Shown here: piece by piece, positions 19,093-27,861 of the stretch | Layout: every line of letters starts with the position of its first letter | Position numbering within the stretch: the first letter of the stretch is position 1 | NCBI RefSeq assembly: GCF_010858045.1 | Contig: NZ_JAAGVC010000002.1 | Span: 122,670-186,669, forward strand | Reading direction: 5' to 3' | Source of the DNA: Nocardia cyriacigeorgica | Lineage (GTDB): Bacteria > Actinomycetota > Actinomycetes > Mycobacteriales > Mycobacteriaceae | DNA length: 64,000 nucleotides | Position numbers and translations under genes: made by a program | Notes under the pieces: generated by a model | What the model was told of the DNA's origin: nothing | The model's database searches: none | What the model saw: the letters and a program-made list of their open reading frames with translations, nothing else

Positions 19093-19324
19093 GATGTCCA
19101 GAGTAAGCGGAGGTCGTTCGGGCACTCGACCCGGCGCTCCCCCGACCTCGTTGGCCTACGGGGTCCGCTGCGGCGATCATCGCGCGGTCCGATGCGCACA
19201 ATATCCGATTTGTCTATTACCTCCCCTTTACCAACAGTAGGTCATTCGAGTACCTGGGGGTCGCGGTGCGACTATGGCGGCATCTTGATGAGGGATAGTT
19301 ACTGTCGAGAACGGAGAGTTTGCT

Positions 19325-19534
19325 ATGACCGCGATCACCGTCGGCGGCCAGGACACCCTGCTGACGCCCGGCCAGGTTGCCGCCCTGTTCCATGTCGATC
19401 CGAAAACCGTCACCCGGTGGGCGCACGCCGGTCGGCTCGGGTCGCTGCGCACCCCGGGTGGGCACCGCCGGTTCCGTGAGTCCGAGGTCATGCAGCTGCT
19501 GAAGTCGCTCACCACCGAGGCCACCACGCGCTGA
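19325..19534 (+). CDS. bldC: BldC-type MerR-like DNA-binding protein
   Basis: The 69-residue protein matches Streptomyces BldC closely: LLTPGQVAALFHVDPKTVTRWAHAGRL then SLRTPGGHRRFRESEV. BldC is a small MerR-type protein that binds head to tail on direct repeats and controls development and secondary metabolism; in Nocardia its targets are unknown. A GGAGAG ribosome site precedes the ATG. The 199-bp upstream gap probably contains its promoter. Confidence 0.9.
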   Translation: MTAITVGGQDTLLTPGQVAALFHVDPKTVTRWAHAGRLGSLRTPGGHRRFRESEVMQLLKSLTTEATTR

Positions 19535-19643
19535 TCGGTCTCGATCCGCCCGCCACGACACGGTCCGTCCGCGGCTGTCGTGGCGGGTATCGCACGTCTC
19601 GATGCGCGCGGGCCCGGCGCGGGTCTACCCTCGGTAGCAGGAG

Positions 19644-19859
19644 GTGAGCGACGTGACGTACCTGTTGGCACTCATCGCGGTCGTGGCGATCGCGGTGCTG
19701 TGCTGGAAGGCGTTCGGCCCCGACCGAGGTGCGGGCATGTCCGCGCCACCGCGACGCGCCCCCAAGCGTGTCCTCGGCCCGGATGACGACCCCGAATTCC
19801 TCTGGCGCATCTCGCGTCAGCAGCACCCGGACGGCGACCCCGGGCCCGCCGAGCACTGA
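19644..19859 (+). CDS. Small membrane-anchored protein, unknown
   Basis: The 71-residue product starts at a GTG 6 nt after AGGAG. Residues 4-21 (VTYLLALIAVVAIAVLCW) form one membrane segment; the rest is polar and ends PDDDPEFLWRISRQQHPD. That tail lies in the cytoplasm if the short N-terminus is outside. Role is unknown; it is probably conserved in relatives. Confidence 0.65.
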   Translation: MSDVTYLLALIAVVAIAVLCWKAFGPDRGAGMSAPPRRAPKRVLGPDDDPEFLWRISRQQHPDGDPGPAEH

Positions 19860-19867
19860 CGCTCGGA

Positions 19868-20122
19868 TCAGTCGCGCGCGTGTGACGAGTCGACGTGGCC
19901 GTCCCGGTCGATTCTCGGTGCGGGCCCGTCACCGTCCTCCCGCAGCTCACCCGCGTCATCCAAGAGCGGTAATCCCTCACTGACGCGCAGCCGATCGGCG
20001 ATCATCACCAGATACCGCTGCGCCTCCTCCGACAACCCGCTCGCCACCCGCACCAACCGCGCCAGGGCGCTATCGCCCGGTCTCTGTCCGAACGATTCCC
20101 CCGCGAAGTCCGCAACATCCAC
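19868..20122 (-). CDS. Small unknown protein
   Basis: An 84-residue soluble protein from a GTG with the site GAGGAGG 7 nt upstream. It has a helical core, SALARLVRVASGLSEEAQRYLVMIADRLRV, and an acidic tail. It is convergent with the preceding small membrane protein gene. No family is recognised. Confidence 0.55.
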   Translation of the reverse strand: MDVADFAGESFGQRPGDSALARLVRVASGLSEEAQRYLVMIADRLRVSEGLPLLDDAGELREDGDGPAPRIDRDGHVDSSHARD

Positions 20123-20263
20123 GCGCAACCCTCCTCGAGCTCCCGCACGCACCGGCACAGCGCGCTACCTCGAACGACACGCTCACCCGGGCAACGGCAC
20201 GGCAGATGATCTGTGATACATGTCACTCGCAGTCGCGTTAATCTCCGCGCGGGGATCGCCGGG

Positions 20264-21658
20264 TTACCGCGCCCCGATCGGCTTACCGAAGAACGAGGCG
20301 AAGGTTTCGCCGAGCATGGAGCCCATGAAATCCAGCTGGCCCGGGGTGCCGAGCATCGAGGGGACGTCGGTGGTTGTGCAGCCGCGGGTGGCGGGGACGC
20401 CGTTGAGGCGGTCGCGCATCCACATCAGCGCGGCGGGGCCGCCGGTGACCTCGGCGACGATGTGTTCGCTCGCATGGTCGCGGGTGTAGGTGACCTGGGC
20501 GTTCGGGTCCGTGCAGTAGGTGTCGACCAGCTGGTCGGTCGCGTGCAGCGGCAAAATCTCATCCCAGGCGGAATGCCAGATGAACATGGGCATTGCGGGG
20601 ACCGAGCGGCCCATGCGGGTGTCGTCGAGCATCGCCGCGACGGCCGGATCGCGCATCGGGTCACCCTGGGTGCGCATCATGCCCTTCATGTTCAGGAACG
20701 GGAACAGGCTCGACTGATACTGCACGCACAGTGGGGCTTTGAGCGTCATCAAGGTCATGCCCAAGGGGTCGAGGTTGCGGTCGAGAAACGCGGCGAACTC
20801 GGGGTATTCGCGGGAGAGCCCCATCACCGCGGCGAAGACGAGGCCCGAGGTGGCCTGGTTGTTCGACATCTCCAGCGCCGCACCGAGATCGGCGCCGACG
20901 CCGCCCATCGCGGTCGCTGCGATGTTCAGTTCGGGCGCATAGGTCCGGTGCAGTTCGGCGGCGTGACCGGTGGCGATGGAACCGCCGGAGTAGCCGTACA
21001 TGCCGACCGGTGCGTCCGGCCCGACCTCCAGCGGCGCGAACGAGGTGGCCGCGCGGATCCCGTCGAGGGTGATGCGCCCGGCCAGCGGTCCGGCCGCGTA
21101 CGCCGAATTCGGGCCCTGATGGTCGGGGATCACGACCGCCCAGCCCTGTTGCAGTGCGGCCTGGGCGAAGAGGAACTCCGCGGGTGCGACGATCTGGCCG
21201 ACGAACGGCGCGACCGAAAGATGTTGCAGCGCATAGGATGGCGTGCAGTAGCCGGCGGTGGAATCCTCGGCGATCTGCACCGACAGCAGCTTGCGCGGTG
21301 CCGGCGCGGTGCCGCGCGGCTTGATCAGGGTGGCCACGGCCGGGATGGGCTCGTCGCGACTGTTGTTGGACCGGTAGGACACCTGCCAGGCGTCGACGTT
21401 GAGCGGGATGAGCCCGAAGTTGGCGAGGTTCACCTGTCGCACCGCGATGATCTCACCGGGCGCCTTGGCGCCGAACACCTCGGCGGGCGGATGGTAGAAG
21501 CCCGGATCCAGTTCCGGCGGCAACGGCAGCACCCGAGCCGGTTCGATCGCCTGCGGCGCGGGCTCGGCAGCCGCCGGGGTGCCGACCACGGCGAATACGG
21601 CGACGGCGCTGAGGGACAACGTGCAGATCCGGCGAACCCACCCCGGTTTGGTCTTCAT
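20264..21658 (-). CDS. Secreted lipase (LIP/secretory lipase family)
   Basis: The 464-residue protein begins with a signal peptide: MKTKPGWVRRICTLSLSA and a hydrophobic core ending in TPAAAEPA, cleaved near residue 31. The GYSGGS nucleophile elbow has S224. D/H of the triad are probably in the WHSAWDEILP and DHASEHI segments near 377 and 412. Six cysteines may form disulfides. The PF03583 secretory lipase family includes fungal and actinobacterial lipases; substrate here is unknown. A palindromic operator lies just upstream and a TetR gene precedes it. Confidence 0.85.
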   Translation of the reverse strand: MKTKPGWVRRICTLSLSAVAVFAVVGTPAAAEPAPQAIEPARVLPLPPELDPGFYHPPAEVFGAKAPGEIIAVRQVNLANFGLIPLNVDAWQVSYRSNNSRDEPIPAVATLIKPRGTAPAPRKLLSVQIAEDSTAGYCTPSYALQHLSVAPFVGQIVAPAEFLFAQAALQQGWAVVIPDHQGPNSAYAAGPLAGRITLDGIRAATSFAPLEVGPDAPVGMYGYSGGSIATGHAAELHRTYAPELNIAATAMGGVGADLGAALEMSNNQATSGLVFAAVMGLSREYPEFAAFLDRNLDPLGMTLMTLKAPLCVQYQSSLFPFLNMKGMMRTQGDPMRDPAVAAMLDDTRMGRSVPAMPMFIWHSAWDEILPLHATDQLVDTYCTDPNAQVTYTRDHASEHIVAEVTGGPAALMWMRDRLNGVPATRGCTTTDVPSMLGTPGQLDFMGSMLGETFASFFGKPIGAR

Positions 21659-21680
21659 CGACCCACATCCTCACTTCAAT

Positions 21681-21700
21681 TTGAGACGCCAACGTCTCAA
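21681..21700. promoter_or_regulatory. Perfect palindrome TTGAGACG-N4-CGTCTCAA upstream of the lipase gene
   Basis: The 8-bp arms are exact reverse complements around CCAA. It lies 23 bp before the lipase start codon and 42 bp after the end of the TetR gene. This suggests the TetR protein represses the lipase. There is no direct proof. Confidence 0.7.
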
Positions 21701-21741
21701 CTTCGGCGCCCACTATGGCACGGATGTGTCCCAGATCGCAA

Positions 21742-22383
21742 TCAATCGGTCGCGGTACCAGGCAGGACCAGTGCGAGCAGCACCGTCGACAGCACCGCGA
21801 GCAGTTCGTCCACCGGCGGCCGCGGCCGCTGCTGACTCCACCGATGCACCGCGCCGTTCACCGCCCCGATGAAACCCGCCATGGCCAGCTGCCAGCCGCC
21901 CGGCGGGGTACTCACCGCGGGCACCGCCGACGCCGTTTCCGCGATCACCTCGCCCCATTCGTCACGCACCTGCGCCCGATGCCGTTCCACGGCGTCGCTG
22001 ACGCCCACGATCTCCACGAACGCGACCTGCACGCAGCGCGGATCATCGGTGATCGCATGCACGTACGCGCGCAGACCCGCCTCGATCAGTGCCCGCGGTT
22101 CGGCGACGCCCGCGCTCGACAGCCCTTCCCGGAATGCCGCCCGCGCCCGCTGCTGCACGTGGTCGTACACATCGACCAGCAACTCTTCCCGCCCCGTGTA
22201 CTGCTCATAGAACTGCCGCCGCGACAGCCCCGCCACGGCGCACACATCCGAGATCGAACTCGCGGCGTAGGTCTTCTCCGCGAAGACCGTCAGGCCCGCC
22301 TCGAGAAACAGCGCCCGGCGCTCGGCCCGCCGCTCCGCCACCGACCGCCCGGCATAGTTGTGCCTGGTCCGCGCCGTACTCAC
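21742..22383 (-). CDS. TetR-family regulator, likely of the secreted lipase
   Basis: A 213-residue protein from GTG 22383. Its DNA-binding region, VAERRAERRALFLEAGLTVFAEKTYAASSISDVCAVAGLSRRQFYEQYTGREELLVDVY, has the helix-turn-helix at about residues 43-60. The C-terminal domain ends VLSTVLLALVL. It lies 15 nt after ccsB, so may be cotranscribed at a low level, and 83 bp upstream of the lipase with a palindrome between, its probable target. Confidence 0.85.
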   Translation of the reverse strand: MSTARTRHNYAGRSVAERRAERRALFLEAGLTVFAEKTYAASSISDVCAVAGLSRRQFYEQYTGREELLVDVYDHVQQRARAAFREGLSSAGVAEPRALIEAGLRAYVHAITDDPRCVQVAFVEIVGVSDAVERHRAQVRDEWGEVIAETASAVPAVSTPPGGWQLAMAGFIGAVNGAVHRWSQQRPRPPVDELLAVLSTVLLALVLPGTATD

Positions 22384-22398
22384 CGCCAGCGCCCGGCC

Positions 22399-23376
22399 TC
22401 AGTTCAGGCCGGCGTAGGAGTGCAGGCCGGAGACCACCATGTTGATGATGAACAGGTTGAACAGCATCGCCACGAAGGCGGCGACGTTGATCCAGGCGGC
22501 CTTGGTGTCGCGCCAGCCCGAGGTGGCGCGGGCGTGCAGGTAGGCGGCGTAGAGGACCCAGGCGATGAACGAGCAGGTCTCCTTGGGGTCCCAGCCCCAG
22601 AACCGGCCCCAGGCGGCTTCGGCCCAGATGGCGCCGAGGATGACGCCCGCACCGAACAGCGGGAAACCGATGATGGTGGTCTTGTAGGCGATCCGGTCCA
22701 GCGTGCGCGCGTCGGGCAGGCGGCGGGCGATGGTGCCGAAGACGTTGTCCGACTCCTGGCCCTGCGGCTGCCGGATGCGGTACAGGAACAGCAGACTCGC
22801 CACACCCGACACCATGAACACACCGCTGCCGACGCTGACGATCGTCACGTGGATCGGCAGCCAGAACGATTTGAGCGCGGGCACGACGGGCGCTGCGTCG
22901 GCGTAGAGCACGGTGCCGGCCAGGAACATCAGGATCAGCAGCGGAACCAGCAGGAACACCCACATGGCCCGGTACTTCTGATCGCGCAGGAAGATCAGCC
23001 CCACCACGGCCGTTGCCGCCGTCGCCATGGTGACGAACTCGTACATGTTGCCCAGCGGGAACCGATGGGTGGCGAAGCCGCGCAGCACGATCGAGAGCAC
23101 ATGCAGTGCGACCGCGACGAAGAGCACCGAGAACGCCATATTGCCCAGGCGCTCCGACAGCGGCAGCCGCGGCGCTTCGACGATCTTGCCGGGGACCGCC
23201 GGATCGACGGCGACCGAACCACCGCCCGCGGCCACCAGCTCGCGCTCGACCACCTTGCGGGTGCGCACCGACGCGTACTGCACGATCAGCAGTACGAGCA
23301 CCAGCGCGTACACGAAGATCGCGGACATGTACGCGAAGTCGCTGTAGCGCGCGAGGGTTTCGTCGATCTGCATCAT
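22399..23376 (-). CDS. ccsB: Cytochrome c biogenesis protein CcsB (ResC-like)
   Basis: CcsB (ResC) and ResB form the system II cytochrome c synthetase, which exports heme and attaches it to apocytochrome c outside. The 325-residue protein has about eight membrane helices. The heme-handling WWD-type motif is FWGWDPKETCSF near residue 255. ATGATG at the start overlaps the stop of resB, so the two are made together. Clearly the last gene of the hemL-tlpA-ccdA-resB-ccsB operon. Confidence 0.9.
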   Translation of the reverse strand: MMQIDETLARYSDFAYMSAIFVYALVLVLLIVQYASVRTRKVVERELVAAGGGSVAVDPAVPGKIVEAPRLPLSERLGNMAFSVLFVAVALHVLSIVLRGFATHRFPLGNMYEFVTMATAATAVVGLIFLRDQKYRAMWVFLLVPLLILMFLAGTVLYADAAPVVPALKSFWLPIHVTIVSVGSGVFMVSGVASLLFLYRIRQPQGQESDNVFGTIARRLPDARTLDRIAYKTTIIGFPLFGAGVILGAIWAEAAWGRFWGWDPKETCSFIAWVLYAAYLHARATSGWRDTKAAWINVAAFVAMLFNLFIINMVVSGLHSYAGLN

Positions 23377-25118
23377 CTATCTCCCGTGGTCTTCCCGGTC
23401 GGCGGCGCCGCGTCGTCGGGCGCGCCCGCACCGAGCAGGCGTGCGCGCAACCGATCGAACTCCCCGCCCCACCCGGCCTGATCGGACCTGGCGAGTCCAC
23501 CCATCTCTACTACGACGCGTCGTTGGTCAACGGTACCCGCTTCGGCCTCGGCCGGGTACACGCGCAGCCAGATTCGCCGGCGCGAGACCAGCAGCGACAC
23601 CAACAGCCCTGCCATCATCGTCACCGCGCTCACCAGCACCCACTGCTGCGCCGGATCATGCGAGACCTGCAGGTTGACGAACTCCTGCGCGCCGTCGAAG
23701 GTCACCACGGTGCCGTTCGACAGTGTCGTGGACTCGCCGGGACGCAGGTTGACCCTGGCTTCCTTGGTGAGCCGTTCCTGCCGGATCAGTTCCTGATCGA
23801 GCGCGAACAGCGACTGCGGGCGCCCGGTGTCCAGGCCGGTGTCACCGCGGTAGATGTCGACGGCGACGGCCGGATCGTTCATCTCCGGATACGACGAGGT
23901 GAGCAGCGTGCCGTGCAGGTTGGCGGTCGGCGCGAACAGGCCCTCGATCGCGATCTGGTTGTCGCGGCGCTCCTGCTCGGTCGGGTACAGCCCGCCGGGC
24001 GGATCGAAGCGCAGGACACCACTGGACAGGAAGGTGGTGGCGTCGTCGGGGCGCCACTGCACGGTTTCGGTGCGGGTCTCGCCGTTCGGGAACTTCACCG
24101 TGAACGTCGGCGCGTAACCGTGGCCCTGCAGGTAGATGCGGTCGCCGGCGACACGCAGCGGGTGATTCACCCGGATCTCGGTCTCCCGCCAGGTATCGGT
24201 CGCGAAGTCCTCGCCGGCCTGATAGGCGATGTTGGAGCGGAACATCTCGGCCTGGCCGTTGTCGAGGTAGTCGGCGTGGAAATCCTTGACCCGCACGCAG
24301 ATCGGCGTCATGCCGGTGCCGTCGTTGGCCGAACCGGTCCGGAACGAGTCGAACGCCGCGGGTGACGTACTGCAGAAACCGGGACCGTTGTTCGCGATGA
24401 CGATGACGCTGCCCTCGTAGCCGAACAGCTTGCCCACCGCGATCGACACCAGCAGCCCGACCAGCGCCAGATGGAAGACCAGGTTGCCGAGCTCGCGCGA
24501 GTACCCCTTCTCCGCCGAGAGCGTCACCTCGCCGTCGCGGTCACCGTGTTCGGCTCGGCGCTCCCGGTGCCCTTCGTGGTTACGCGAGCTGCCGCCTTCG
24601 GGCCCGTCGCTCGCGCCCGGGCGCCGGACTACGGTGCGCCAGCGGCGCAGTTGGCCGGTCGCGGTGGCGATCACGTCGTCGGGGGTGCCGTCGACCGTCG
24701 CGGAGTAGTGGTGCGGCAACCGCTTCAGGTTGCGGGGCACCCGGACCGGCGGGGTGCGCAGCGCGCGGTAGTGGTCGACCGCGCGGGGCAGGATGCACCC
24801 GACCAGCGAGATGAACAGCAGCACGTAGATCGCGGTGAACCACGAACTGGAGAACACATCGAACAGTTGGAAGCGGTCCATCCAGGGGCCGAGCGTCGGC
24901 CGGTCGGCGATGTACTGGGCGACCTTCGACTCGTTGAGTTCCCGTTGCGGCAGTAGCGCGCCGGGGATGGCGGCCAGCGCCAGCAGGAACAGCAGCACCA
25001 GCGCGGTGCGCATGCTGGTGAGTCCGCGCCAGGTATTGCGCACGAAGGCCAGTACCCGACCTGGTAGCGATTGGCGCGGCGGTCGCGCCGGAGCGTCGGG
25101 ACGGTCGATCACGGTCAT
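23373..25118 (-). CDS. resB: ResB-like cytochrome c biogenesis protein with an in-frame repeat insertion
   Basis: The 581-residue protein is the second subunit of the system II cytochrome c synthetase. Membrane helices lie near 37-55, 80-100 and 213-235, with a large extracytoplasmic domain from about 240 to 500 and a final helix near 515-535. The insertion of about 31 residues, including [14 protein letters not shown] (about 171-184), is encoded by the 42-bp repeat also seen in rex. It lies between LRRWRTVVRR and the conserved SAEKGYSRELGN, in a cytoplasmic loop. The ATG at 25118 overlaps the ccdA stop (ATGA). Confidence 0.87.
   Translation of the reverse strand: MTVIDRPDAPARPPRQSLPGRVLAFVRNTWRGLTSMRTALVLLFLLALAAIPGALLPQRELNESKVAQYIADRPTLGPWMDRFQLFDVFSSSWFTAIYVLLFISLVGCILPRAVDHYRALRTPPVRVPRNLKRLPHHYSATVDGTPDDVIATATGQLRRWRTVVRRPGASDGPEGGSSRNHEGHRERRAEHGDRDGEVTLSAEKGYSRELGNLVFHLALVGLLVSIAVGKLFGYEGSVIVIANNGPGFCSTSPAAFDSFRTGSANDGTGMTPICVRVKDFHADYLDNGQAEMFRSNIAYQAGEDFATDTWRETEIRVNHPLRVAGDRIYLQGHGYAPTFTVKFPNGETRTETVQWRPDDATTFLSSGVLRFDPPGGLYPTEQERRDNQIAIEGLFAPTANLHGTLLTSSYPEMNDPAVAVDIYRGDTGLDTGRPQSLFALDQELIRQERLTKEARVNLRPGESTTLSNGTVVTFDGAQEFVNLQVSHDPAQQWVLVSAVTMMAGLLVSLLVSRRRIWLRVYPAEAEAGTVDQRRVVVEMGGLARSDQAGWGGEFDRLRARLLGAGAPDDAAPPTGKTTGDR
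24575..24613 (-). repeat. Copy of the 42-bp dispersed repeat, in resB
   Basis: The minus strand reads GAGCGACGGGCCCGAAGGCG then GCAGCTCGCGTAACCACG, matching the copies at 40660-40702 and 41461-41580. It is in frame, same strand as the host gene, and encodes [12 protein letters not shown]. Confidence 0.85.
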
Positions 25119-25957
25119 ATCGGCAGGGTCACCTCGGAAACGAACCCGTCGCGCACCCATGCCACGAACTGATCCCAGGCGCCGGTGACCAGCGCGATGC
25201 CGACGGCGACCAGCAGCAATCCGCCGATCACCTGGATGGTCCTGGAGTTGCGCCGCAGCCAGCCGACGCCGCGCAACGCGCTGGCCGACCCGAACGCCAG
25301 GATCACGAACGGCAGCCCGAGCCCCAGGCAGTACGCCACGATCAACGCGACGCCACGGGCCGCGGTGGTGCCCTCGGTGCCCGCCGCCACGGCCATCACG
25401 CCCGACAGCGTCGGACCGAGACACGGGGTCCAGCCGAGGGCGAACACACCGCCGAGCAGCGGGGCGCCGGCGATGCTGGTCAGTCTGCGCGGTTCCATCC
25501 TGGTGTCGCGCTGCAAAGCGGGAACCAGGCCGATGAACACCAGGCCCATCAGGATGGTGACGACACCGCCGAGCCGCATCAGCAACTCGCGATTGACGTT
25601 CAAGGTCTGGATGACGCCGAACACGGTGGCCGTCGCCAAGACGAACACCACGGTGAATCCGGCGACGAACAATCCGGCCGCGCCCGCGACCCGCATCCGA
25701 GCCGCCCGGACAGGGGCGCGCTGCGCCAGCGCGACCGACGACCCGGACGCGCCCTTCGCCTCGGCCACCGTCGCGGGGGGCGCCTCCGCCCCGACCAGCC
25801 CGGCCAGGTACGACAGATACCCCGGCACCAGCGGCACCACGCACGGCGAGGCGAACGAGACCAGTCCGGCGAGCAGGCAGGCGCCGAGTGCCAGCAGCAG
25901 CGGCCCGGTGGCCGCTGTCTGCTGGAACGAATCACCCACCCCGGCCAGAACCGTCAC
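25115..25957 (-). CDS. ccdA: Cytochrome c biogenesis protein CcdA
   Basis: CcdA carries electrons from cytoplasmic thioredoxin across the membrane to keep thioredoxin-like proteins and apocytochrome c thiols reduced. The 280-residue protein has about six helices. The first, FASPCVVPLVPGYLSYLAGL near residues 36-55, holds one redox cysteine; the second, in LGWTPCLGPTL near 175, holds the partner. This is the standard Cys pair of the family. It overlaps the 68-residue gene by ATGA on one side and resB by ATGA on the other. Confidence 0.92.
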   Translation of the reverse strand: MTVLAGVGDSFQQTAATGPLLLALGACLLAGLVSFASPCVVPLVPGYLSYLAGLVGAEAPPATVAEAKGASGSSVALAQRAPVRAARMRVAGAAGLFVAGFTVVFVLATATVFGVIQTLNVNRELLMRLGGVVTILMGLVFIGLVPALQRDTRMEPRRLTSIAGAPLLGGVFALGWTPCLGPTLSGVMAVAAGTEGTTAARGVALIVAYCLGLGLPFVILAFGSASALRGVGWLRRNSRTIQVIGGLLLVAVGIALVTGAWDQFVAWVRDGFVSEVTLPI

Positions 25958-26160
25958 TGCTGCTCCGGATCGGCCGCCGTGTCGGCGGCCTCGTGGTCGT
26001 CATCGGGACGGGTGAGCGCCGCGGAGGCGGGGGCGGTGCGATATTCGAGCACCCAGTGGCCGAGCGAGGAGCGAACCATCACCTCCGCGCGCACACCGCG
26101 GGGCGGACGGGTCGACGGGTAGCGGCGGCGCACCGCCGTCCGGCTGCGGACCGGTTTCAT
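25954..26160 (-). CDS. Small unknown protein within the cytochrome c operon
   Basis: A 68-residue product with an AGGAGAG site before its ATG and an ATGA overlap with ccdA, so translation is well supported. It has a basic N-terminus (PVRSRTAVRRRYPSTRPPRGVRAEVMVRSS), the segment LGHWVLEYRTAPASAALTR, and an acidic end. There is no signal peptide or membrane segment, so a cytoplasmic product is expected. No family is recognised. Its place between tlpA and ccdA suggests a part in thiol or heme handling. Confidence 0.6.
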   Translation of the reverse strand: MKPVRSRTAVRRRYPSTRPPRGVRAEVMVRSSLGHWVLEYRTAPASAALTRPDDDHEAADTAADPEQQ

Positions 26161-26191
26161 CGTCTCTCCTGTGTGGCTTCCCGGAGGGTGT

Positions 26192-26851
26192 TCATCGCCC
26201 CTCCGGCGCTTGACTGACGGTCCCCCCGGCAGGTTCCTCGCGAGCGATGCTCTCGACGACAGGTTGTAGATCTTCGGCCAGCACCGCGCGCAGGAAGATG
26301 GCGGCGACCCGGTGCTGACGATCGAGGACCAGCGTCGTCGGGATGACGCTGGTGGGGAAGTTCCCGCCGAGCGCGAGCAGGGTGCGCATGGACGGGTCGT
26401 AGATCGACGGATAGCCGATCTTGTTGTCGACGACGAAATCCTGCGCCTTGTCGCGCTGTGGATCGCGGACATTGATGCCGAGGAAGGCGACCCCGGAATC
26501 CTTGGTCTGCTCGTAGACCTGCTCCAACGCGGGTGCCTCCGCGCGGCAGGGCCCGCACCACTGGCCCCACAGATTCAGCACGACGACCTGCCCGGTGAAA
26601 TCGGAGAGCGCGATATCGGCGCCCTCGTTCATCAGGTCGGGGCCGGACAGCTTCCCGATGGTGCCGCGTGAGCTGGGCGGGTTGTAGAAGATCTCGGTCT
26701 TACCGCCGGGCGAGACGAATTCGAAGGTGCCGCCGGAAGCCACCGCGTCGTCACCGGTCGCGCAGCCGGTCACCGCCGCGGCGACCAGCGCCACGCAGGC
26801 CAGCAGGACCGGCATCAGCCGGGCCCGCCGTGACGACACCTTCCTTCTCAT
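26192..26851 (-). CDS. TlpA-like thioredoxin-fold lipoprotein
   Basis: A 219-residue exported thiol-disulfide oxidoreductase. Residues 1-30 are a lipoprotein signal ending in AVTGC (C30 would be lipidated). The thioredoxin active site is WCGPC at 98-102. It accepts electrons from CcdA and reduces apocytochrome c thiols (or is the ResA equivalent). Start is ATG 26851, which overlaps the preceding phosphatase stop by ATGA. Confidence 0.88.
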   Translation of the reverse strand: MRRKVSSRRARLMPVLLACVALVAAAVTGCATGDDAVASGGTFEFVSPGGKTEIFYNPPSSRGTIGKLSGPDLMNEGADIALSDFTGQVVVLNLWGQWCGPCRAEAPALEQVYEQTKDSGVAFLGINVRDPQRDKAQDFVVDNKIGYPSIYDPSMRTLLALGGNFPTSVIPTTLVLDRQHRVAAIFLRAVLAEDLQPVVESIAREEPAGGTVSQAPEGR

Positions 26852-27861
26852 GCCCCGTGCACCGTGGGATCCGAACCGCCCGCGGGCTCGGAGTAGACGA
26901 TGTCGACGAGGGTGTCGCCCTGATAGACCAGCGAGGTCAGCGACGCCAGCGAGCACTGGCGCTGGCGCGGATCGTGCCAGAGCCGCTGCCCCTGGAGGAA
27001 ACGACGCAGCGTCCACACCGGCAGCTGATGCGAGACCAGCACCGCTTCCCGGCCGGTGGCCTCGGCGCGAGCCTTGTTCACCGCGGCCAGCATGCGGTGC
27101 GCGATCTGCAGGTAGGGCTCACCCCAGGACGGGGTGAACGGGTCGCGCAACTTCCACCAGTGCCGCGGCTTGCGCAGCGCGCCGTCACCGACGGATACGC
27201 GCAGGCCCTCGAAGGTGTTGCCGGCCTCGATCAGGTTCTCGTCGGTGCGCACGATCAGCCCGTGCTGCGCCGCGATCGGCTCGGCGGTCTCCTGGGCACG
27301 CTGCAGCGGCGAGGCGATGACGGCGGCGATGTCGTGATCGGCCAGCGCCCGTGCCACCGCACCGGCCTGCGCCCGGCCCGACACCGACAGCCCGAATCCG
27401 GGCAGCCTGCCGTAGAGGATGCCCTTCGGGTTGTGCACTTCGCCGTGGCGCAGCACATGCACGATGGTCTCGACGGCGGCGCCGCCGTCGTGGATGCGCG
27501 GCTGGGTGGCGGCCACCGGCGCGGCATCGTCCTGGTCGTCGACGGCGGATTCGGCGGCGGCCGCCGCGGCCGCGGCTTCGGCCGCGGCGGTCTCGGCAGC
27601 GGCCTCGGCGACCACGGCCTCGGCCATCGCGGTCTCGGCGGCGGTGGTCTGGGCGACGGCCTCGGCGATGACAGCGGGATCGGATTCCGCGGCGGCGACG
27701 GCAGCGGCGGTCTCGGCGACCGCCTTCGCGACCACGGCATCGGCGGCTGCGGTCTCGGCGACCGCCTTGGCCGCGGCGGCCTTGGCCGTGGCGGCTTCGA
27801 CGGCCGACGCCGCGTCAGCGGTGTTGTCGGTGGGTTCGCGCTCGGAATCGGGCTGGCTCAC
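26848..27861 (-). CDS. Histidine phosphatase with alanine-rich N-terminal extension
   Basis: The 337-residue protein has a catalytic domain from about residue 130. The core motif VLRHGEVHN near 137 has the phosphoacceptor [12 protein letters not shown] near 188 is the second motif and VLVSHQLPV near 270 carries the second H. Before it lie about 110 residues of alanine-rich repeats, with AEAV-, [10 protein letters not shown] and similar units. The GTG at 27861 overlaps hemL by GTGA. M. tuberculosis has the same order (Rv0524 hemL, Rv0525 phosphatase). Substrate is not known. Confidence 0.85.
   Translation of the reverse strand: MSQPDSEREPTDNTADAASAVEAATAKAAAAKAVAETAAADAVVAKAVAETAAAVAAAESDPAVIAEAVAQTTAAETAMAEAVVAEAAAETAAAEAAAAAAAAESAVDDQDDAAPVAATQPRIHDGGAAVETIVHVLRHGEVHNPKGILYGRLPGFGLSVSGRAQAGAVARALADHDIAAVIASPLQRAQETAEPIAAQHGLIVRTDENLIEAGNTFEGLRVSVGDGALRKPRHWWKLRDPFTPSWGEPYLQIAHRMLAAVNKARAEATGREAVLVSHQLPVWTLRRFLQGQRLWHDPRQRQCSLASLTSLVYQGDTLVDIVYSEPAGGSDPTVHGA
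27530..27830 (-). repeat. Alanine-rich low-complexity coding repeats
   Basis: Coding of the phosphatase extension. The dominant short units (GCC/GCG rich, AETAAA, AEAV, AKAV) recur at irregular spacing. Variable copy number in related strains is expected. Confidence 0.65.

Noticed and set aside
21715..23481. 588-residue plus-strand open frame
   Set aside because: His/Arg/Asp-rich antisense shadow of TetR, ccsB and resB; typical of GC-rich third-position bias.
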